Shown piece by piece: positions 16,024 through 25,496 of a DNA stretch of 64,000 bases. Positions within the stretch are counted from its first letter, which is position 1. Each line of letters starts with the position of its first letter. The translations under genes and the position numbers were made by a program. The DNA is from Thiomicrorhabdus sp. zzn3 (lineage in GTDB: Bacteria; Pseudomonadota; Gammaproteobacteria; Thiomicrospirales; Thiomicrospiraceae): positions 1,178,001 to 1,242,000 of the forward strand of contig NZ_JARUQS010000001.1 in the NCBI RefSeq assembly GCF_029767755.1, given 5' to 3'. Under the pieces are notes generated by a model that worked only from the letters and a program-made list of their open reading frames with translations, was not told where the DNA came from and searched no databases.

Positions 16024-16881
16024 ATGAAAACTATTGGCCTTGCGGCTCTGCCAGAAACCTATGAAAACTACATTTGGGTGCTTTATGAAGAAGCCGCCAA
16101 TGCGTCTTCGGAAACTGGGCAGGCCTGGGTGGTGGACCCGGGTGAATCGGAACCGGTCTTAGGTTTTCTGAAAGAGCACCATCTCAGCTTGCAGGCGATT
16201 TTAATCACGCACGGCCATCACGATCATATCAGCGGCGTTGAAGATCTTAAAGCGGCGTTTCCACAAGTCACCGTTTACGGGCCTAAAGTGGCCAATCTGC
16301 CACTGGCCGACGTTCATGTTGAAGAAGGCGACAAGATCACGCTGACCGATACGCTGACGCTCAAGGTGCTTAACACACCGGGGCACACCCAGGATCATAT
16401 CGCCTACCTGAGCGACGCCGACAGCAAAATGCTGTTTTGCGGTGACACCCTGTTTACTGCCGGTTGCGGACGTCTGTTCACCGGCACCTTTGCCCAATTT
16501 GCCGAATCGATTTTGAAGCTGCGTGAACTGGCGGACGACACCAAGTTTTATTGTGCTCATGAATACACCATGAGCAATCTGAAATTTGCCTGGCTGGTGG
16601 AACCGGAAAATGCCGCTTTGCGCCAGCGCATTCGCGACACCCACATCAACTACCCTCAACCGTGGCAAGGCGCTCAGTCCAGTCTTGGCCTGGAAAAAGC
16701 CACCAACCCTTTTATGCGTTTTGACACGCCGTCGATTCGCAGTAAACTGATAGAACGAGGCGCACAGGACACACCTGAAAGCCTGTTTAAAACCCTGCGT
16801 CTATGGAAGGACGAATTGGATCAGTCCGGAGCACTCAATCAGGTTGATTTGAGTGGCGTCCCGGAGCACACAACCTTCTGA
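16024..16881 (+). CDS. gloB: hydroxyacylglutathione hydrolase (glyoxalase II)
   Basis: The 285-residue metallo-beta-lactamase-fold enzyme hydrolyses S-D-lactoylglutathione to lactate and glutathione, the second step of methylglyoxal detoxification. It carries the two-metal motif THGHHDH, then TPGHTQDHIAYL, FCGDTLFTAGCGRLF, and YCAHEYTMSNLKFA, which are typical of glyoxalase II and set it apart from the ETHE1 protein at 10456. The C-terminal helical domain with NPFMRFDTP and the usual glutathione-contact region is present. It starts a run with mltD and slt. The next gene begins one or two bases after its stop, which indicates an operon. Confidence 0.93.
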   Translation: MKTIGLAALPETYENYIWVLYEEAANASSETGQAWVVDPGESEPVLGFLKEHHLSLQAILITHGHHDHISGVEDLKAAFPQVTVYGPKVANLPLADVHVEEGDKITLTDTLTLKVLNTPGHTQDHIAYLSDADSKMLFCGDTLFTAGCGRLFTGTFAQFAESILKLRELADDTKFYCAHEYTMSNLKFAWLVEPENAALRQRIRDTHINYPQPWQGAQSSLGLEKATNPFMRFDTPSIRSKLIERGAQDTPESLFKTLRLWKDELDQSGALNQVDLSGVPEHTTF

Positions 16882-16882
16882 T

Positions 16883-18799
16883 ATGCAGAGACCCGAAAGC
16901 AAAATGAACAACCATTCGAACACCTTATTCCCCTCCCGTTTTCAAGCACGCCGTTCAACCAGCGAAACCGTTCTCAAGTCTTTGCCTTTTTCGGCATTGA
17001 ATCGCCCGTTGTGGCAACACAGCCTGGTGTTATCAGGCCTGTTCAGCCTCAGCTTGCTTTCCGGCTGTTCACATTTGAACAGCCAGAAAACGGCTTCGCA
17101 GGATTTACAGGCAACCGTGTTTTCGGATGCACCCCATCAAAGCAGCGAAAATGGCGCTTCACACTCCCCTCTGGTTCACGGTTCGCACAATGCAGACAAC
17201 CATGGCGTTCCGGTGGTGGTCAAAACTGATGATCCGTTGGCGGAACTGCAAAAGCAACCGCTGGCGCATTACGACAATATTTGGGACGAACTGGCCGTCA
17301 ACATGAGCATGGGGGATCGTCACCTTGAGGATTTCGTCGGCTATCTGAACTTTTATCTGCGCAACCAAAAGCACTTGGCCCGTGTTTCGGAGCGCGCCAA
17401 GCCTTATCTGCACTATATTCTCAGCGAAGTCAAAAAACGCAATATGCCTTATGAGATTGCCCTGCTGCCGGTGATTGAAAGCGGCTTCAGGCCGGATGCG
17501 CATTCACACCAAAGTGCGATGGGGTTATGGCAGTTTATTCCGCAAACCGCTCACCTTTACGGCCTGGAACGCAACTGGTGGTACGACGGGCGACGCGACA
17601 TCGTGCAGAGCACTCAAGCGGCCCTGAACTACCTGCAAAAACTGTATGAACTCAATGATAACGACTGGCTGCTGGCGTTAGCCTCCTACAACGGCGGCAT
17701 CGGCAATGTGTGGAAAGCAGCCAAACGCTACCAAAAGAAAAACAAAACCGACGCCGATCCGGATTTCTGGCAGTTGCGCCGCTACCTGCCCAAAGAAACC
17801 CAGCATTATGTGCCGCAATTGCTGGCGGTGGCGCACGTGGTCAAACACCGCGCAGAACTCAATATTCAGCTTGAACCGATTGAAAACAAACCGTTTTTTG
17901 AAGTGGTGGAAATCGACAAGCAGATTGCACTGAATCAGGTGGCTTCCCTATCGGATACCCCCAATGATCTGCTTTCCCTGCTTAACCCGGGCTATCTGCG
18001 TGCGGCCACACCGCCAAACGGCCCGCACCATATTGTTTTACCGCTGGAAAACTCATCGCAATTTCAAAACCAACTGAATGAGAATCCATCTGTATTTGAC
18101 ATTCAATGGACACGCCATAAGGTCAAAGCGGGCGATACGCTGAGCGAAATTGCCGCCAAATACCACACATCAAGCTCGGCGATTCGCAAGCTTAACGGCA
18201 TGAAAAGTTCGACTATACGCATCGGCAAAACCCTGCTGATTCCGGTTCCCCAAAATGTCGCCATCGCTCAGGCCACTCAAAGCCGTAAAAAAATGGCATA
18301 CAAAGGCCCGAAATCGATCCATACGGTACGCGCCGGTGAATCCTTGTGGACCATTGCACGCTACTACAATGTCAATACCAAAACACTCTGCAACTGGAAT
18401 AACATCAGTGTCAAAACGCCACTTAGAGTCGGACAGAAACTGGAAATCCGTTCCGATCAGTATGGCCACCAAATCCGTTATACCCTCAAAAAAGGCGATA
18501 GCCTATGGACCGTCGCCCAAAAATTCGGCGTCACCACTTCGCAACTGAGCGGTTGGAATAAAATTTCCCGCCAGGAAGTATTGCAACCGGGAATGGAACT
18601 GATTGTCTGGCAACCAGGAGAGCGTCTGGGACACCGTAAATATGTGGTGAAAGCCGGCGACAGCTTATGGGACATTGCGCGTGCCAACAACCTTTCCACC
18701 CAGGAAATTGCGCGTTACAACCAAATGACGGAAAACGATTATCTGCAGCCTGGCCAGGTGATCAAAATCCCACATAATCGTCACGATCATGAGACTTAA
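16883..18799 (+). CDS. mltD: membrane-bound lytic murein transglycosylase D with four LysM domains
   Basis: The protein of about 638 residues has an N-terminal extension of about 45 residues, then a hydrophobic segment ending in a lipobox (SLLSGC), so it is an envelope lipoprotein. The SLT domain carries the catalytic Glu in LLPVIESGFRP, then SAMGLWQFIPQTA and LALASYNGG. Four LysM repeats follow, each starting like HKVKAGDTLSEIA, HTVRAGESLWTIA, YTLKKGDSLWTVA or YVVKAGDSLWDIA. It cleaves peptidoglycan glycan strands to 1,6-anhydro products. E. coli MltD usually has two LysM, so four is more than usual. ATG at 16883 is used; ATG at 16904 and a GTG at 16853 inside gloB are alternatives. The stop overlaps the slt start. 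Confidence 0.92.
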   Translation: MQRPESKMNNHSNTLFPSRFQARRSTSETVLKSLPFSALNRPLWQHSLVLSGLFSLSLLSGCSHLNSQKTASQDLQATVFSDAPHQSSENGASHSPLVHGSHNADNHGVPVVVKTDDPLAELQKQPLAHYDNIWDELAVNMSMGDRHLEDFVGYLNFYLRNQKHLARVSERAKPYLHYILSEVKKRNMPYEIALLPVIESGFRPDAHSHQSAMGLWQFIPQTAHLYGLERNWWYDGRRDIVQSTQAALNYLQKLYELNDNDWLLALASYNGGIGNVWKAAKRYQKKNKTDADPDFWQLRRYLPKETQHYVPQLLAVAHVVKHRAELNIQLEPIENKPFFEVVEIDKQIALNQVASLSDTPNDLLSLLNPGYLRAATPPNGPHHIVLPLENSSQFQNQLNENPSVFDIQWTRHKVKAGDTLSEIAAKYHTSSSAIRKLNGMKSSTIRIGKTLLIPVPQNVAIAQATQSRKKMAYKGPKSIHTVRAGESLWTIARYYNVNTKTLCNWNNISVKTPLRVGQKLEIRSDQYGHQIRYTLKKGDSLWTVAQKFGVTTSQLSGWNKISRQEVLQPGMELIVWQPGERLGHRKYVVKAGDSLWDIARANNLSTQEIARYNQMTENDYLQPGQVIKIPHNRHDHET

Positions 18800-20882
18800 C
18801 CAGCTTGTTGACAACATGGCGTTTCATCGGGCGTTGCCGATCGCGGCCCCCTTGCAGATTCAGCGCAACGCGAACTCAACAGGCCTGTCCAGTTTGCAAG
18901 GCCAAAAAAAGACTTGGGGTGCTTCTTCAAAACAGGCTCTTACACGGCTATTGGCTGCGGTTGGCGTTATTCTGCTCTCCTTTTCCGCGAACAGTTTTGC
19001 CAAAAATAGCCTAACCGAACCGCAGCAAGCCTTTTTAGATGCGTATGATGCGATTAAGGCGAATGATCGCCCGGCAATTGCCAAATACAAGGCTCAGCTT
19101 CAAGACTATCCGCTCTACCCTTATGTGCTCTATCACGATTACCGGCTGCATTTTGACCATACACCGACTCGCCGCATCGTGCAGTTTATCAAGGACAATC
19201 AGAACAATTATCTGGGGGATCGCCTATACACCCACTGGCTGACTCACCTGGGAAAAACCAAGCAGTGGCAAAGCTACCTCAAGCATTACACACCTCAAGA
19301 AAGTCGTGACCTGCAATGCTATTTAGCACGTGCCCAAGCCCAGCACAATCAACTCGACGCAGCGCTTAAGCGTGCCAAAACATTATGGGTGAGTGACCGT
19401 AAACTCAGTAAAGCCTGCCGACCTTTGGATGCCCTGCTGCGCAAACACAAACAGCTCACCGGCTCGATGATTTGGCAACGCATTGAATTGGCGATGAAGA
19501 AAAACCGACTGTCGCTGGCGAAACAACTCAGCAAGGATTTATCGCGTTCCGAACGCGCCATGGTGGAACAGTGGATTAAGGTCTATAAAGAACCGCAGCG
19601 GGTGACGGATCCACTGCCAAAAAACATGAGTCCGGTGGTGAGAAAACCGGTGTTTATTCAGGGGGTGAAACGTCTGGCCAACCGCGAACCCGAGCTGGCA
19701 CTGAACAGCCTGGAACGCTTTCATGCACAGTACGGTCTATCAAACAAACAGTACAACGAATTGAAACGCTCGATTGCATTACGCAGTGCCTATCGCTATA
19801 ACCCGAAAGCCAGCGAATACCTGCAAGCGGTCAACGGCAATGGCGAGGCAACCGAAGACAGTCTGCGCTGGCAGGCGCAAATCGCACTAAAAGACTCTAA
19901 CTGGTCGATGCTGCTCGATACGATTGAACTGATGGATAAAGAACAGCAAAATGAAACACAGTGGCAATACTGGAAAGCGCGCGCACTCGCCGCCAGCGGG
20001 GATGAAACATCAGCCAAACGCCTCTATCGCAAGCTGGCGAAACAAAGAAATTTTTATGCCTTTTTGGCCGCCGATATTCTTAAATCAGATTACCAGTTCA
20101 ACCCCGATCCGGTTCAGCCTATTGACAGCGCAACACTGATTAAGAAATATCCTCAGCTCCAACGTATGCAGGAACTGTTGGCGATTGACTGGCTCACCAG
20201 CGCCAAACGCGAATGGTACAGTCTTTTGGATCAACTGGATGCTTCAGAGCTGCATGCCGTCTCCATCCTGACCAGTCAGTGGGAACAACATTCGATGGCA
20301 ATCACCACGGCCGCGAGAGCGCAAAAATGGAATGATCTGCAGGTACGCTTCCCGACTCCGCATAAAACTCCGGTGATGCAAAGTGCCAAAAAACATAATG
20401 TGGATCCGGCTTGGGTCTATGGCGTGATCCGCCGGGAAAGTGCTTTTTCCCATACCATTCGCTCATCAGCCGGTGCCATTGGCCTGATGCAGCTGATGCC
20501 GCAAACCGCCAAATACATAGGGCGAAAAATTGGTATCCGCAAACCCTCTCGGCAGATGTTGACGGAACCTAAATCCAATATAGAACTGGGCAGCGCCTAT
20601 TTGAGTTACCTGTATAAAAAATACGACGGCAACAAGGTCTTGGCGACGGCGGCTTATAATGCCGGGCCTAAACGCGTGGACAGCTGGATTCCTGACGACC
20701 GAAGCTTGCCGGCGGATCAGTGGATCGACTCGATTCCTTTCACCGAAACCCGCTCCTATGTCAAAGCGGTGCTGGAATACACTACGATTTTCAAATCGCT
20801 GCTCAATAAAAAATATGATCGCCTTAAGGATGTTATGCCGCCTATCGGGCCAACGAACGTTGCATCAAAATCCGCACAGTAA
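18789..20882 (+). CDS. slt: soluble lytic murein transglycosylase (Slt70-like)
   Basis: The 697-residue protein has a long N-terminus with a hydrophobic signal segment near residues 55-70 (LLAAVGVILLSFSANSFA), a superhelical U-domain of TPR-like helices, and a C-terminal SLT domain. That domain has catalytic Glu in VIRRESAFSHTIRS, SAGAIGLMQLMPQTA, and ATAAYNAGPKRV. It is a periplasmic exo-lytic transglycosylase used in cell-wall recycling. The ATG at 18789 overlaps the mltD stop by 11 bases, so the two lytic enzymes are likely translated together. An internal ATG closer to the signal peptide is possible, since about 50 residues before the hydrophobic stretch is long. A CAGGCCTG terminator follows. 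Confidence 0.9.
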   Translation: MRLNQLVDNMAFHRALPIAAPLQIQRNANSTGLSSLQGQKKTWGASSKQALTRLLAAVGVILLSFSANSFAKNSLTEPQQAFLDAYDAIKANDRPAIAKYKAQLQDYPLYPYVLYHDYRLHFDHTPTRRIVQFIKDNQNNYLGDRLYTHWLTHLGKTKQWQSYLKHYTPQESRDLQCYLARAQAQHNQLDAALKRAKTLWVSDRKLSKACRPLDALLRKHKQLTGSMIWQRIELAMKKNRLSLAKQLSKDLSRSERAMVEQWIKVYKEPQRVTDPLPKNMSPVVRKPVFIQGVKRLANREPELALNSLERFHAQYGLSNKQYNELKRSIALRSAYRYNPKASEYLQAVNGNGEATEDSLRWQAQIALKDSNWSMLLDTIELMDKEQQNETQWQYWKARALAASGDETSAKRLYRKLAKQRNFYAFLAADILKSDYQFNPDPVQPIDSATLIKKYPQLQRMQELLAIDWLTSAKREWYSLLDQLDASELHAVSILTSQWEQHSMAITTAARAQKWNDLQVRFPTPHKTPVMQSAKKHNVDPAWVYGVIRRESAFSHTIRSSAGAIGLMQLMPQTAKYIGRKIGIRKPSRQMLTEPKSNIELGSAYLSYLYKKYDGNKVLATAAYNAGPKRVDSWIPDDRSLPADQWIDSIPFTETRSYVKAVLEYTTIFKSLLNKKYDRLKDVMPPIGPTNVASKSAQ

Positions 20883-20921
20883 AGCTTTCAGGCGCTTTAC
20901 CTTGATGGTCAAGACACGATT

Positions 20922-20945
20922 TGAACAGGCCTGTTCAGATTTTTC
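20922..20945 (+). terminator. palindrome terminator after slt
   Basis: TGAACAGGCCTGTTCA (20922-20937) is a perfect 16-base palindrome followed by GATTTTTC. It lies 40 bases after the slt stop and is one of the dispersed family. Confidence 0.6.
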
Positions 20946-21021
20946 ACTTCTAACACAACCCTATCCAGAGCCATTGACGGCCAACCGCTTTTAACAAGAG
21001 TGGATAAATTCAGGACAAAAA

Positions 21022-21047
21022 AAACCCCGGTGGACAAACCGGGGTTT
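21022..21047 (+). terminator. GC-rich hairpin in the slt-cysS spacer
   Basis: AAACCCCGG and CCGGGGTTT pair across an eight-base loop. It is convergent between slt and cysS. A poly-A run before it would give a T run on the minus strand, where it could stop cysS transcripts. Confidence 0.7.
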
Positions 21048-21087
21048 AAACATTATCTCATATAGAAATAATCAGAGGAGGATACTC

Positions 21088-21105
21088 ATGAAGAAACATG
21101 ATTAA
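21088..21105 (+). CDS. five-codon mini-ORF with a strong ribosome site (MKKHD)
   Basis: In the 411-base spacer between slt and cysS, AGAGGAGG stands six bases before ATG AAG AAA CAT GAT TAA. The Shine-Dalgarno is better than those of most real genes here, yet the frame ends after five codons. The rest of the spacer is AT-rich and holds two hairpins and short inverted repeats (ATTAGAA/TTTCTAAT near 21116) but no other gene. It may be a leader peptide, part of a small RNA, or the remains of a lost gene. Confidence 0.25.
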   Translation: MKKHD

Positions 21106-21294
21106 GGTGAATCATATTAGAACTTTCTAATCTTGTCAACTTAATTCTCCAGAATTTTTCAAAAAAGTTGTGATTAAACAATGATTTTTCAATCACTTAT
21201 AAAATATAAGGAAATTGTTATTTCCGTTTTTCTCCCCCGAAAGCGCGCAAAAAAACTTAGCGATTTAACCCTTAAAGCAAACGTCTAAAATGGC

Positions 21295-22665
21295 TTAACT
21301 GCGGCGCCAACTGGTACCTTCGGCGGTATCCAGCAATTCAATCCCCTGCTCTGCAAGCTGATCTCGAATCTCATCGGAACGGGCAAAGTTTTTCTCCGCA
21401 CGTGCCGTACGACGTTCTTCAATTAACGCTTCGATTTGTTCGTCACTCAATTCCGAATCAGAAGGTTGCGATTTAAAAAAGGCCTCCGGCGTTTGCATCA
21501 ACAAACCAATTTGATTCGCCAGTTTCACCAACAGACCGCACAAACCGGCCTCTTTGGTTTTGTTCACTTCCTTGGCCAGCTCAAACAGCACCGCCATTGC
21601 CTTCGGCGTATTAAAATCGTCGTTCATCACTTCCATGAATTCCGCTTCAAAAGGCGAGTTTTCCACCGGCGTTCCCGGAGCCACCGCCTCAACCGCCGAA
21701 TACAGTCGTCCCACACTGGCTTTGGCAGCTTGCAGATTTTCTTCCGAATAGTTCACCGGGCTGCGATAGTGGCTGGACAGCAGGAAGTAACGAATCACTT
21801 CCGGATGATACACTTTTAACACTTCGCGGATGGTAAAGAAATTATTCAATGACTTCGACATCTTCTCATCATCAACACGGACAAAACCGCAGTGCATCCA
21901 GGTATTCACATAGTGTTCGCCGGTGGCACATTCCGATTGAGCGATTTCGTTTTCATGGTGCGGGAACGACAGATCCATGCCGCCGCCGTGGATATCAAAA
22001 TGATTGCCCAAACACTTGGTGGACATCGCCGAACATTCGATATGCCAGCCCGGACGCCCCTCTCCCCAAGCCGAATCCCAAGCCGGTTCGTTTTCCTTGG
22101 ACGCTTTCCAAAGCACAAAATCCATCGGATCCTGTTTAATGTCATTGACCTCAACACGAGCTCCCGCTTCCAATTCTTCCAGGTTTTTACCCGATAGACG
22201 GCCATATGCTTTAAACGCTTTGACTTTAAAGTAGACATCGCCATTGCTGGCCGGATAGGCAAAGCCTTTATCGATCAGCGTCTGGATCATATGGCGAATC
22301 TCGTCCATATATTCCGTCGCTTTCGGTTCCATGTCGGGGCGCAACACATTCATGGCCGTTTCATCGGCATGCATTTCGTCGATCATGCGGCTGGTCAAAG
22401 CCTGAATGGATTCGTTGTTCTCTAAAGCACGTTTAATGATTTTGTCGTCGATGTCGGTGATATTGCGAACATAAGTCACATCGTACCCCAGACTGCGCAG
22501 ATGGCGCACCACCGTATCAAACACCACCATGACACGTGCATGACCGATATGGCAGAAGTCATACACGGTCACGCCACACACATAGAGCCCAACCTTTCCT
22601 GGCTGGATCGGAGTAAACAGTTCTTTTTGTCGGGTTTCGGTATTGTAAATATGCAGTGCCGTCAT
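21295..22665 (-). CDS. cysS: cysteine-tRNA ligase
   Basis: The 456-residue class I synthetase charges tRNA-Cys. The zinc-ligand Cys lies in [10 protein letters not shown], the HIGH motif is CHIGHARV, further zinc ligands lie in WHIECSAMS and [10 protein letters not shown], and the KMSKS motif is in [11 protein letters not shown]. The C-terminal anticodon-binding helices end with the small basic tail SWRRS. Length is normal for the family. The ATG at 22665 is followed by MTALHIYNT, the usual start of the family. It stands alone on the minus strand, with spacers of about 290 and 410 bases, so it should have its own promoter and terminator. Confidence 0.96.
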   Translation of the reverse strand: MTALHIYNTETRQKELFTPIQPGKVGLYVCGVTVYDFCHIGHARVMVVFDTVVRHLRSLGYDVTYVRNITDIDDKIIKRALENNESIQALTSRMIDEMHADETAMNVLRPDMEPKATEYMDEIRHMIQTLIDKGFAYPASNGDVYFKVKAFKAYGRLSGKNLEELEAGARVEVNDIKQDPMDFVLWKASKENEPAWDSAWGEGRPGWHIECSAMSTKCLGNHFDIHGGGMDLSFPHHENEIAQSECATGEHYVNTWMHCGFVRVDDEKMSKSLNNFFTIREVLKVYHPEVIRYFLLSSHYRSPVNYSEENLQAAKASVGRLYSAVEAVAPGTPVENSPFEAEFMEVMNDDFNTPKAMAVLFELAKEVNKTKEAGLCGLLVKLANQIGLLMQTPEAFFKSQPSDSELSDEQIEALIEERRTARAEKNFARSDEIRDQLAEQGIELLDTAEGTSWRRS

Positions 22666-22957
22666 GGTGTATGCCTAGTTTTTCGAGTAATTTAAAATTT
22701 CTGTTTTATTTCAAGGGGTTAGACATTCATTTTAACGAATTCATGACCCAATACCATCCAGTAAACTCAACATTCACACGTCATTGTCAAACGCCTTATG
22801 TCGCAGAGTAAAACACAAAGTGTCGAAAGGCGCCGGTAAACGGTTCAGCTTAAGTCTGGCAGATGTTAGAATGGCGCCTATTATAACTTATCCACGACCT
22901 TATTTAGAGTCGTAATAAGAACCATAATCTATAGCGTCTTAACCGGAGACATTCCCT

Positions 22958-23557
22958 ATGATGAGAAGAGCGTTTTTAACTGTTTCACTGGCGTTGGCAG
23001 CTTTGTTTATCGCACCTGTAAGCTGGGCACAATCCGACACCGAATCCAAATCGGACAACCCGCAAGTATTGATGGAAACCAACTTCGGCAGCATTTTGAT
23101 TGAGCTTTACCCTGACAAGGCACCGGAAACCGTTGAAAACTTCCTGGCTTACGTTAAAGAAGGGTTTTACGACGGCACCATTTTCCATCGCGTTATTCCT
23201 AACTTTATGATTCAAGGCGGTGGCTTTACTCCGGATATGAATAAGAAACGCACCCGTGCGCCAATCAAAAACGAAGCGGACAACGGCTTGCGCAACCAGA
23301 TCGGCACCATTGCCATGGCGCGCACTAACGACCCGCATTCGGCGACCGCCCAATTCTTTATCAACGTGGCACAAAACAGCTTCTTGGACTTCCGTGAAAA
23401 AACCGCACGCGCTTATGGTTATGCGGTATTCGGTCGCGTGATCAAAGGCATGAAAGTGGTCAACCAGATCCGTCAAGTGAGAACCGGGTTTAAAAACGGT
23501 CACGGTGACGTTCCACTGGAACCGGTCATCATCGAAAAGGTACGCCAAATCAAATAA
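22958..23557 (+). CDS. ppiA: periplasmic cyclophilin-type peptidyl-prolyl isomerase
   Basis: The 199-residue protein has a Sec signal peptide ([26 protein letters not shown]), then the cyclophilin domain: [43 protein letters not shown], then [17 protein letters not shown], where the catalytic Arg is in FHRV and the active-site Phe/Gln are kept. It isomerises prolyl bonds of exported proteins. GGAGAC precedes the ATG. A terminator separates it from the cytosolic paralogue at 23664, so the two are a tandem pair with separate transcription ends. The preceding 290-base spacer has no gene I can support; it holds promoter-like AT stretches such as TATTATAAC near 22880. Confidence 0.92.
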   Translation: MMRRAFLTVSLALAALFIAPVSWAQSDTESKSDNPQVLMETNFGSILIELYPDKAPETVENFLAYVKEGFYDGTIFHRVIPNFMIQGGGFTPDMNKKRTRAPIKNEADNGLRNQIGTIAMARTNDPHSATAQFFINVAQNSFLDFREKTARAYGYAVFGRVIKGMKVVNQIRQVRTGFKNGHGDVPLEPVIIEKVRQIK

Positions 23558-23590
23558 CGGACCGCCTGCTCCGGCGTTATTTCACTCCAC

Positions 23591-23622
23591 AAAAAGCCGC
23601 TCTATCCCAAGGCGGCTTTTTT
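23591..23622 (+). terminator. terminator between the two cyclophilin genes
   Basis: AAAAAGCCGC and GCGGCTTTTTT pair around a loop of about ten bases. It lies 33 bases after the ppiA stop. Confidence 0.85.
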
Positions 23623-23663
23623 CAACTTACTTAAGATTAATTGTTACCGTTAAAGGAATCGAC

Positions 23664-24167
23664 ATGTCAAAAGTGATTATTCACACCACAATGGGCGACA
23701 TTACTGTTGAATTGAACGATGAAAAAGCACCGATCGGTGCAGAAAACTTCATCCACTATGTCATGGAAGGCTGGTATAACGGCACCCTGTTTCACCGTAT
23801 TATCCCTAACTTCATGGTGCAAGGCGGCGGGTTGCTGCCTGGAATGGAAGACAAACCTTCCGGGGATCCAATCGAAAACGAAGCCGATAACGGCTTGAAA
23901 AACGAGCGCGGCACGATTGCTTATGCACGTACCATGGATCCGCATTCCGCCACGACGCAGTTCTTTATCAATCTTAAAGACAACAGCTTCTTGGATCATA
24001 CCGGCAAAAACACCCAAGGCTGGGGGTATGCGGTGTTTGGAAAAGTCGTCGATGGCATGGATGTAGTGGATGCCATGGCACAGGTTGGAACCACCAGTCG
24101 CCGCGGCCATCAAGACGTTCCGGTGGAAGACATTATCATCACCAAAACCACCTTGATTGAAGACTGA
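23664..24167 (+). CDS. ppiB: cytoplasmic cyclophilin-type peptidyl-prolyl isomerase
   Basis: The 167-residue protein lacks a signal peptide and begins [17 protein letters not shown]. The cyclophilin core is complete: [54 protein letters not shown]. The frame is open for 53 codons upstream through the terminator. AAAGGA eight bases before the ATG at 23664 and the family start fix the true beginning. It differs from the exported neighbour in lacking the export signal, so the pair probably arose by duplication and works in different compartments. A perfect 28-base palindrome terminator follows. Confidence 0.94.
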   Translation: MSKVIIHTTMGDITVELNDEKAPIGAENFIHYVMEGWYNGTLFHRIIPNFMVQGGGLLPGMEDKPSGDPIENEADNGLKNERGTIAYARTMDPHSATTQFFINLKDNSFLDHTGKNTQGWGYAVFGKVVDGMDVVDAMAQVGTTSRRGHQDVPVEDIIITKTTLIED

Positions 24168-24183
24168 TTGACCGTTTTCTTAA

Positions 24184-24216
24184 ACCGACTGAACAGGCCT
24201 GTTCAGTCGGTCTTTT
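24184..24216 (+). terminator. 28-base perfect palindrome terminator with CAGGCCTG core
   Basis: The 28 bases at 24184-24211 are a perfect palindrome centred on AGG/CCT, with arms beginning ACCGACTGAACAGG, followed by CTTTTAA. It is the best example of the dispersed family acting as a terminator. Confidence 0.8.
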
Positions 24217-24288
24217 AATGCGCACCTCCCCCTAATTTCAAGCGATTTCCTCACGCATTTTTTAGACAAGCTCTGCTACAATCTCACC

Positions 24289-25065
24289 ATGGATAAGCAA
24301 GCTGCCACACACACTCTCTCATCAACCGCTCCCTACACACTGTTTATTGCAGACGTCCACCTGCAACCGGATTTCAGTGACCCCATCAATCAAGCCTTTA
24401 TGCGGTTTCTCAAGGAAGAAGCCCCGCTGGCTCAGGCGCTATACATTCTGGGCGATCTGTTTGAAATGTGGGTGGGCGACGATGTGGGATTGGAGCTCTA
24501 TGCCCCGGTGATAGAACAGTTTGCACAGCTTTCTCAAGCCGGACTGCCGATTTACTTGCAGTACGGCAATCGAGACTTTTTGATGCGCCATGAATTTTGG
24601 AAAGCGAGCGGCATTCAAAAACTCAAAGAGCCCTACGCAATCACACTTCACGGACACTCCCTGCTGTTAATGCATGGCGATACGTTATGTACCGACGACA
24701 AGGAGTATCAGAAAATGCGCCGTATTCTGCGCAACCCTGTGGTGACCTGGAGCTTTCTGCACCTGCCGCAACATAAGCGTCTGCAGATCGGCCAGAATAT
24801 GCGTGAGAAATCGAAGAAATACAGCAGCAATAAGGCGGAAAACATCATGGATGTCAGCAACAAGGCGGTCACCGCTCTCTTCAAGCGCTATCCTGATGTG
24901 ACACATTTGATTCACGGCCATACTCACCGCCCCGCGCATCATGCATTGACGATTGAAGAACAAACCAAACATCGTTGGGTGTTAGGGGATTGGCGTCCAC
25001 AGAGCAAAATTCTCAAAGTCAGCACCGAAGGGCTGACATTACTTTCCTATCCGTTTGACGTTTAG
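24289..25065 (+). CDS. lpxH: UDP-2,3-diacylglucosamine hydrolase
   Basis: The 258-residue calcineurin-like phosphoesterase makes lipid X in lipid A synthesis. The metal motifs are in order: IADVHL, LGDLFEMWVGDD, YGNRDF, LMHGDTLCTDD and HGHTHRPAHH. The basic, membrane-facing region WSFLHLPQHKRLQIG is present. It acts at the cytoplasmic face of the inner membrane and implies a lipopolysaccharide-bearing outer membrane. The ATG at 24289 stands 73 bases after the palindrome terminator, so a promoter should lie in that short spacer. The next gene is convergent with only eight bases between the stops. Confidence 0.95.
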   Translation: MDKQAATHTLSSTAPYTLFIADVHLQPDFSDPINQAFMRFLKEEAPLAQALYILGDLFEMWVGDDVGLELYAPVIEQFAQLSQAGLPIYLQYGNRDFLMRHEFWKASGIQKLKEPYAITLHGHSLLLMHGDTLCTDDKEYQKMRRILRNPVVTWSFLHLPQHKRLQIGQNMREKSKKYSSNKAENIMDVSNKAVTALFKRYPDVTHLIHGHTHRPAHHALTIEEQTKHRWVLGDWRPQSKILKVSTEGLTLLSYPFDV

Positions 25066-25073
25066 AGCAAACA

Positions 25074-25418
25074 CTAAACGTCAAATTTCAAAAATTTAAA
25101 CTCCACCTCGCCGCCATCATTTAAGGTAAAACGCACTTTTTCGGTCACACGGCCGGCTTCTTGCGTGCCCGAACAGGTCCAAGCAATGTGCCAGTCATAG
25201 GAATAGTCGCAGCGATAAAGGTTGTCTCGCAGGTGTTCTATCCGATCCACCGCCATATTGCCGGCATAGACAGCCGCCGTACTGATATGCGATAGGTCCT
25301 GCACGAAAGCCTGCTCCATCTCCGGCATGACTGACTGAATCAAGCCTTTCAGTTGCGCGGCCTGTACCTCACCATGTTCCATCTTCTCATGCGCCAGCTG
25401 ACTAAATCGCTTTTTCAC
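25074..25418 (-). CDS. conserved-looking protein of unknown function
   Basis: The 114-residue soluble protein has an amphipathic, charged N-terminal half (RFSQLAHEKMEHGEVQAAQLKGLIQ) and a strand-rich C-terminal half containing YRCDYSYDWHIAWTCSG and VRFTLNDGGEVEFKFLKFDV. Two cysteines and several tryptophans lie in the middle. The start is probably GTG at 25418, since AGGAAAG is found upstream at the right distance and no ATG is near. The symporter gene lies upstream on the same strand but a terminator stands between them. I do not recognise the family. No function is claimed. Confidence 0.6.
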   Translation of the reverse strand: MKKRFSQLAHEKMEHGEVQAAQLKGLIQSVMPEMEQAFVQDLSHISTAAVYAGNMAVDRIEHLRDNLYRCDYSYDWHIAWTCSGTQEAGRVTEKVRFTLNDGGEVEFKFLKFDV

Positions 25419-25439
25419 ACTTATTCTTTCCTACTGTTA

Positions 25440-25467
25440 AATAAAAACTGAACAGGCCTGTTCAGTT
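25440..25467 (-). terminator. palindrome terminator after the symporter gene
   Basis: The 22 bases at 25446-25467 are a perfect palindrome (arms AACTGAACAGG) and on the minus strand run into TTTTTATTT. It lies 30 bases past the symporter stop. Confidence 0.8.
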
Positions 25468-25496
25468 CTCAGTTACCAAAATCTCAAACCACTGGT

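Noticed and set aside
20902-20994. Possible 29-codon ORF after slt (MVKTRFEQACSDF)
   Set aside because: No ribosome site, and it runs through the palindrome terminator of slt.
22666-22957. Riboswitch or small RNA upstream of the periplasmic cyclophilin gene
   Set aside because: The spacer shows promoter-like AT stretches but no convincing conserved fold that I could recognise.
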